From contig JBBHKE010002740.1 in NCBI GenBank assembly GCA_037447655.1, forward strand, positions 22,728-86,727: DNA of 64,000 bases, written 5' to 3'. The translations under genes were made by a program, and so were the position numbers. This DNA is from Zygnema cylindricum. Taxonomy: Eukaryota; Streptophyta; Zygnematophyceae; Zygnematales; Zygnemataceae. Every line of letters begins with the position of its first letter. The first letter of the stretch is position 1. This document shows positions 59,296 to 64,000 of this stretch, one piece after another. The notes below the pieces were generated by a model. That model was given only the letters and a program-made list of their open reading frames with translations. It was not told where the DNA came from and searched no databases.

Positions 59296-59961
59296 GGGTA
59301 TGGTTACATCAGACGAAAAGTGAGGTTCAATACAGAATTTTGTACTTGCCCGTACCATGCCGTACTATATTTTCGTGAGTTTCTTGAAAACAACATTACA
59401 GAAAATAAGATTACGATTCTCCAAGTATCCGGGAGAAGACGTAGACCGTCCATTACATTTTGGTCTTCATCTGCCAAGCAATCGCTCCATACCATACTGT
59501 ATTGGTGAACCCACCTGGCGGAGGTGGGTTCACCAATACAGAACTAGTCAATTCACTACACCTGGACAATAGACACGTGCGTCGATGAAAAATGAAAAAT
59601 TTCACACGTCCCCAAAGTCACGTGCCTTCGGACAAGGTGACCGTAAAATCTTTGCCGAAAAGAAATATGGTTTTTTCTTGAAAGTCAGTTGAGTGAAGGA
59701 GATCAGTCAGGTACGTTGACGCGGTACACTTGTGAAGTACACGTACGTAATACGCAAGTACGGATTTCCATACGAAAATGGTCGGTTTCCAAATCTTTGA
59801 CGATTATAGAGATTTGATCGTCAACTTACGTAGAGCCACTCAAATCAGAACACGTATGTAAAAACTTGTTTACAGACGGTACGCGATGTAACCGAGGCCT
59901 CTGTAAAACATAAATTTTGCTGTTCGTACTATTACAGAGACCTCCTGATGTAACCATACCC
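59296..59961. mobile_element. Harbinger-like element, 666 bp (family D copy 2)
   Basis: The ends are GGGTATGGTTACATCAG and its complement, flanked by TTA on both sides (59,293-59,295 and 59,962-59,964). The next inner bases ACGAAAAGTGAGGTT are shared with copy 1. No transposase frame. Confidence 0.92.
59497..59541. repeat. Central hairpin of Harbinger-like copy 2
   Basis: A perfect 20-bp stem (CTGTATTGGTGAACCCACCT and its complement) around a GGCGG loop. It begins 201 bases from the left end of its element, matching the position of the hairpin in copy 1. Confidence 0.93.
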
Positions 59962-60100
59962 TTAAACATGACTTGTCGTATGCGCGTCAGGTGTACGAAA
60001 AGAAATTTGAGGCCGTGCGACATAAATACTGACGTCGAGTTTAGCTCGTCAATATTTCGATATACTGAAATTGCCCCCCTTTGTTTGCAATTTTGTATAC

Positions 60101-60314
60101 CACACGTTGAATCGCTATTAGGGTCAATAATTTTTTCGCCACTCAAAACGTCCTTTTTCCGTACACACGTCCAATTTTAAATTTAAGACCGCCATTTGTA
60201 AGTTGAGAATATAATCTTTCAATCGCAATTGTCAGATCCACAATCCGACAAGTGTGTACGGATAAAATATGTTTTAAGAGGCGAAAAAAACATTAACGCT
60301 AATTACTATTCAAG
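60101..60314. mobile_element. Stowaway-like MITE, diverged (family A copy 2)
   Basis: It shares the family A left end (TTGAATCGCTATTAGGGTC) and inner arms CCGTACACACGTCC and CAAGTGTGTACGGATAAAAT. The right terminus is diverged (GCTAATTACTATTCAAG), so the exact limits are uncertain. Confidence 0.65.
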
Positions 60315-60811
60315 TATTCATATCATAACATCCACCCTGTTGAACTCGGACGTCGTGGTTCCAAAGTTGCGTCGGCACATCCAAAATCGGTTCATCCGAT
60401 GCGATAAGCATCACTAAAAATTCCTTCTTTGTCGCACTATATTTTGAACGTACACTTAGTGCTTACAATGTATGCAACTATGCATGTCGACGTTTTTAAA
60501 CAAAACATTACACAATTGCAAAACTGGTGCGTCTATTTAATATTGGCGCAGTGAAAGGACTTTTGGCGCAGATTTTGACGAACAATCGAACAAAATTCGA
60601 CGAAGTAAAAGGACAACTACAGTAGCTGGACGTGAAGTCGTTAGCGTACACGTTCACTTGTTGTGGAATATCGTACGGTAAGAAAGATTTGTTTATATTG
60701 AAGTCACGTGCGGCAATGATGCGACACTTTGATTGGTTTTCAACCCTTAGAATCTTATTACCACCGAATTTGGCGCTCTATTACAGTCCTAAATGCCGAA
60801 AAAGCCCTTAA

Positions 60812-61517
60812 GGGCGTGTCCCCATGTGTTCAAGTAAGGGTTTTTTTCCGTCGTTTACACAGAAAATGGGACTTCCTACTTGAAAATATTACGCCGTACG
60901 AAAAATGGGCAAAAACTCAAATACATTTTGCGTCATCTTGGAACTTGAAAGGTACGGCGATTTGGCAGTATTATCATCGCGACCCACTTCCAGCTCATCT
61001 TCACACTTGCACTGAAATCAAATCGCGATCTGCTTTTAATCAAAATACTACCCTATTGACGAATAGAAAGCCTGGGTTGCACGCGTCAAAAGTTTTAATT
61101 TGTTTTTTTGCAGTTGGGAGAATACACGAAAAAAAAATTGTTTGTCCGTTTGCTTATGTTGTCCACTTGTGGGCGTCTACAAATGTCATTTTGTAGACGT
61201 AGGCGATTGCTTATGTCGTTCACGTGTGGGCGTCAACAAATGACAGGCGGCGTCAACAATTGTCCCAGTATGTCAGGAGCTCTTTGCGGCGTACAAATGT
61301 CCGCAGTTTGTTCCGAGATCGTTGGCGTCTACAAATGTCAGCAGTTTGTCGGCGTCTACAGGTGTCGCAAGTATTGGCGACGTGTACAACTGCCACATAT
61401 TCAAAATAATGAACGCGCAAGTAACGATTGACATAGGCACACTTTGAAAAGTACACCGTAAAATCAGCGCTAAATTCCAAAATAAAGTTTCAAAATATCG
61501 GTTACATGGACACGCCC
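60812..61517. mobile_element. Harbinger-like element, 706 bp, with internal tandem motifs
   Basis: The left end is GGGCGTGTCCCCATGTG and the right end is the complement of GGGCGTGTCCATGTAACC. TAA flanks both sides (60,809-60,811 and 61,518-61,520). The right half carries about seven copies of a motif close to GGCGTCTACAAATGTC (about 61,172 to 61,395), one with an inverted neighbour. No transposase frame is convincing. Confidence 0.82.
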
Positions 61518-61520
61518 TAA

Positions 61521-62709
61521 GATTCCCTGTATTCCGTATCTCTCTTAGGGCTGCTAGCTGGCGTATCGTACGAAAAAATTAAAGTAAACAGAATAGCAGA
61601 ATCTAAACATGGAAAATATCGTCTTTCTTAAAATTCGGCTTTTGTCACGAAAGGTTTTCGAAGATCGCCTGTACGCTATATGCCAAAAGATACGGAATCG
61701 TCCAAGATCTTTGTTGCTCATGTGACCTCGTAGGATAAAAAAAACAGGAAAATAAGATAACCGGTCGAGATAAGCCGGCAGCTAATAAAGCGTCAATTAT
61801 CACTAAACGCCGTCAATCCGGCTGACTCGCAGTTTCGAATCAAAGTCATGTCGTTTTGCGTGACGCGATGACCAAAAAAAATAGGACTTCAAAAACGCAT
61901 TAAATGCGATAGCCGCGGAGAATCGGCTGGTCCTCATATTTTCTTACACGCGTGTGAATAAATAAAGGACGAATCAGGATTACACAAGAATTGCCACAAG
62001 AAGATTCTCAGACAAGTTTTCCGTTATCGCAAAAAAGGGAAAATAGATTCGTCCTATTTTGAGAGTTTGAACCCGAAAAAAAATTCGAAACGCGTAAATC
62101 AGCCGTAAAATCGGTGAAGTACAAGTTTCGTCCCAGACTTTTTGTTTATTACTTTATTAATTAATTAATTAATTAATTTATTTCCTTTTGTTGTCTTAAG
62201 CCACGTGGCACAATATAAAAGGCTATTTAGTGCGACATCGTGTAAAATAAACGTCCCGAAATTGCCGAAACATTGCCTGACGGCCAATAAATAGCGGAGG
62301 GCGGTGTAGCGTCACTAAATTAGCTGCCGTACCATGAAACTGTACGACACTTCGAAAATAATCCACTTTAATTTCAGAATTTTCCTGCAGAAGCGCAGCG
62401 TGCAGCCCGCCGCCAAAAAAAAAAGTTTAAGATGTTCGTACGGTCGTACTTTTCCTAAAAATTATGACTGAAAAAATCCAAACCAGCTTTGCAGGCGTGT
62501 GGATAAACGCATCATCACGAGTCGCTGCGGTTGGCTGCGCTCGCCAGTATCTGTCAGAAATATCTTCTCGTTTTCGCATGCGTGCCGCCAGTGACGTCAT
62601 ACAGAATATTGCGCCACGTGATGCCCTCCAGTCCCTTTAATTACAGCGGCAGGCTGGCCCTGGCAGGATCCGTACCGTCTGTTGGAAATCGTCAGGAAGA
62701 CAGAAACTA
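61521..62709. other. Intergenic spacer without recognised gene
   Basis: Contains an (ATTA)n run at about 62,155-62,178 and otherwise unremarkable sequence. A short open frame at 62,531-62,728 has no supporting features. Confidence 0.5.
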
Positions 62710-62926
62710 CACTGTGTACCGCTATTAGGGTTAATAATTTTGTCGCCACTAAAAACATATTTTCTCCGTACACTCCCGTCCGAATTTCAATTTGAGACCG
62801 CCAATCGCAAGCTGAGAATCTTACTTTTCAATCGCAACCGTCAGATACACAATCCGACAAGTGTGTACGGAGAAAAGCTGTTTAAAGAGACGAAAAAAAC
62901 ATTAACACTAATAGCGATACACGGTG
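62710..62926. mobile_element. Stowaway-like MITE, 217 bp (family A copy 3)
   Basis: The ends are CACTGTGTACCGCTATTAG and the complement of CACCGTGTATCGCTATTAG. The left flank is TA and the right flank begins TT, a probable later mutation. Inner arms (TCTCCGTACACTC and GTGTGTACGGAGA) match copy 1 at 28,301-28,508. Confidence 0.85.
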
Positions 62927-64000
62927 TTACCTCCCCGGCTCTCCCCCTAACCGCGTGACTTTTTCCAAGGGACCGGGTGCAGGAGGATCGCAACAATCGC
63001 CATTCCTGATACGCCACGTGGCATGTACACATACATGGAAAAGGAAAATCGGGGAGAGCAAAAAAGTATGTGAAAACCGTTTTTTTTCGGCTACTTTAAG
63101 AGTCTCACTTTTTTTTTCGGATCGACTCCAAATTGGACGAATCGATTTCCTTTTGCGACGCCAAATTAAGTTTACAACGGGCAGTTTCGGTGGAAAAAAA
63201 ATATTTTTCTTTCCCACTTTTTACACGTGTAACGATATAAGAGGTTTACCGGATTTCCCGCGGCTATCCCAATCATTGAGCTTTCTCTCCTCTCCTTCTC
63301 TCTCCTCTCTCTCCCTTCCGCCGTCTTCCTCTTCCTTCCCTCTTGCCCCTTCTCCCTCTCCTCCTCTCTCTCTCCCTCTCCCCCTCTTTTCCTCATGTTT
63401 GTCATTTTTTTTATCGCCATTCTTTTCTTTCACATTTCTGAGTTTTCATTGGCCGCCATTTTTACTCCTCGAGAGTTTGGATTTCAATGTATGATTCTCA
63501 CATTATTATTATTATTATTATTTATTTTTTTAAATTAACTAATAAAAAAATCTCAATCGTATCACGTGAATCGAATTTAACAAATTTGCAAGGCAATTTA
63601 ATTTGTAAAGCACATCAAATAATGTACGAATGTCCTTTTTTTTTAACTCTGAAAAGAAAACGAAATTAGTGTGGATTAAGGGAATAATATTTTGTACGGA
63701 CACCTATACAGGAAGGTTACAACTTCCAAAAATTGAATAAAACAAAACAAAACAAAAAAACACAAAAAAATAAACCAAAACCCTAAAACCCCAGATATCC
63801 CTACTATAAATTTGCTAAAACCACGTTAATGTTTGTAGGAACGGCAAACGTCTCCCATTTTTTATTTTTTTTTGTAACTTCTCTCTTTTTGAATTTCTTC
63901 TTTCCCCACCCTCCTTTCCTTCTCTTTTTTTTCACTCTTTTGATTTTCCTCTTTTTCTTTCCCCTCCCCTTTTCCTCATTTTTTGTTTTTACTTTTTTTT
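62927..64000. other. Right-edge spacer, pyrimidine-rich and AT-rich
   Basis: A CT-rich stretch lies at about 63,280-63,390 and an (ATT)n run at about 63,503-63,525. The end is T-rich. No gene or element end is recognised; open frames here follow the low complexity. Confidence 0.5.

Noticed and set aside
63172-63494. Frames rich in Arg/Glu or Ser/Leu/Pro near the right edge
   Set aside because: Low-complexity CT-rich DNA read in several frames.
1-64000. tRNA, rRNA, CRISPR arrays and bacterial operon features
   Set aside because: None recognised; the window is eukaryotic and such features were not seen by eye. A tRNAscan run could still reveal a tRNA missed here.

Overview
The window looks like nuclear DNA of a land plant. 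It holds three spliced, plant-type protein genes with GT-AG introns, and the spaces between and inside them are filled with small transposable elements. The species cannot be told from the sequence. Exon limits below were read by eye from splice signals, reading-frame phase and remembered family similarity; no alignment was run.

Layout. (1) Positions 1-27,401, minus strand: about 40 exons of a VPS13 gene (bridge-like lipid-transfer protein), from its start codon at 27,401 to a Vps62/DUF946-like segment. About 2,350 codons are visible and the gene runs off the left edge. One of its introns carries a complete miniature LTR retrotransposon (TRIM, 16,592-17,030). (2) Positions 29,642-40,571, minus strand: a gene of at least 14 exons for a protein I do not recognise. 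It has a serine-rich N-terminus with a textbook PCNA-interaction (PIP) box, followed by a conserved-looking helical region. Its introns hold microsatellites, a 28-base homopolymer, an assembly gap, hAT-like elements and an antisense Copia fragment. (3) Positions 41,173-44,292: a 3,120-bp hAT transposon with matching 14-bp ends and a perfect 8-bp target duplication. Its transposase is broken by one frameshift. (4) Positions 44,301-48,495: several Stowaway/mariner-like elements with TA target sites, one with an unoccupied repeat copy next door that shows the site before insertion. (5) Positions 49,087-54,321, plus strand: a seven-exon EF-hand gene of the reticulocalbin/calumenin (CREC) type. It has a signal anchor, six EF-hand-like loops and an HDEF-type C-terminus; exon 1 carries an apparent one-base frameshift. 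(6) Positions 56,610-62,926: a transposon graveyard of Harbinger-like (TTA/TAA), hAT-like (8 bp) and Stowaway-like (TA) elements, including a three-level nest.

The three genes show no obvious joint pathway: lipid transfer between membranes, a probable PCNA-linked nuclear protein, and a Ca2+-binding secretory-pathway protein. The most novel items are the uncharacterised PIP-box protein, a pair of Harbinger-like elements that keep a central hairpin while its sequence diverges, and the hAT-like family built from repeated CGATATATCG palindromes.
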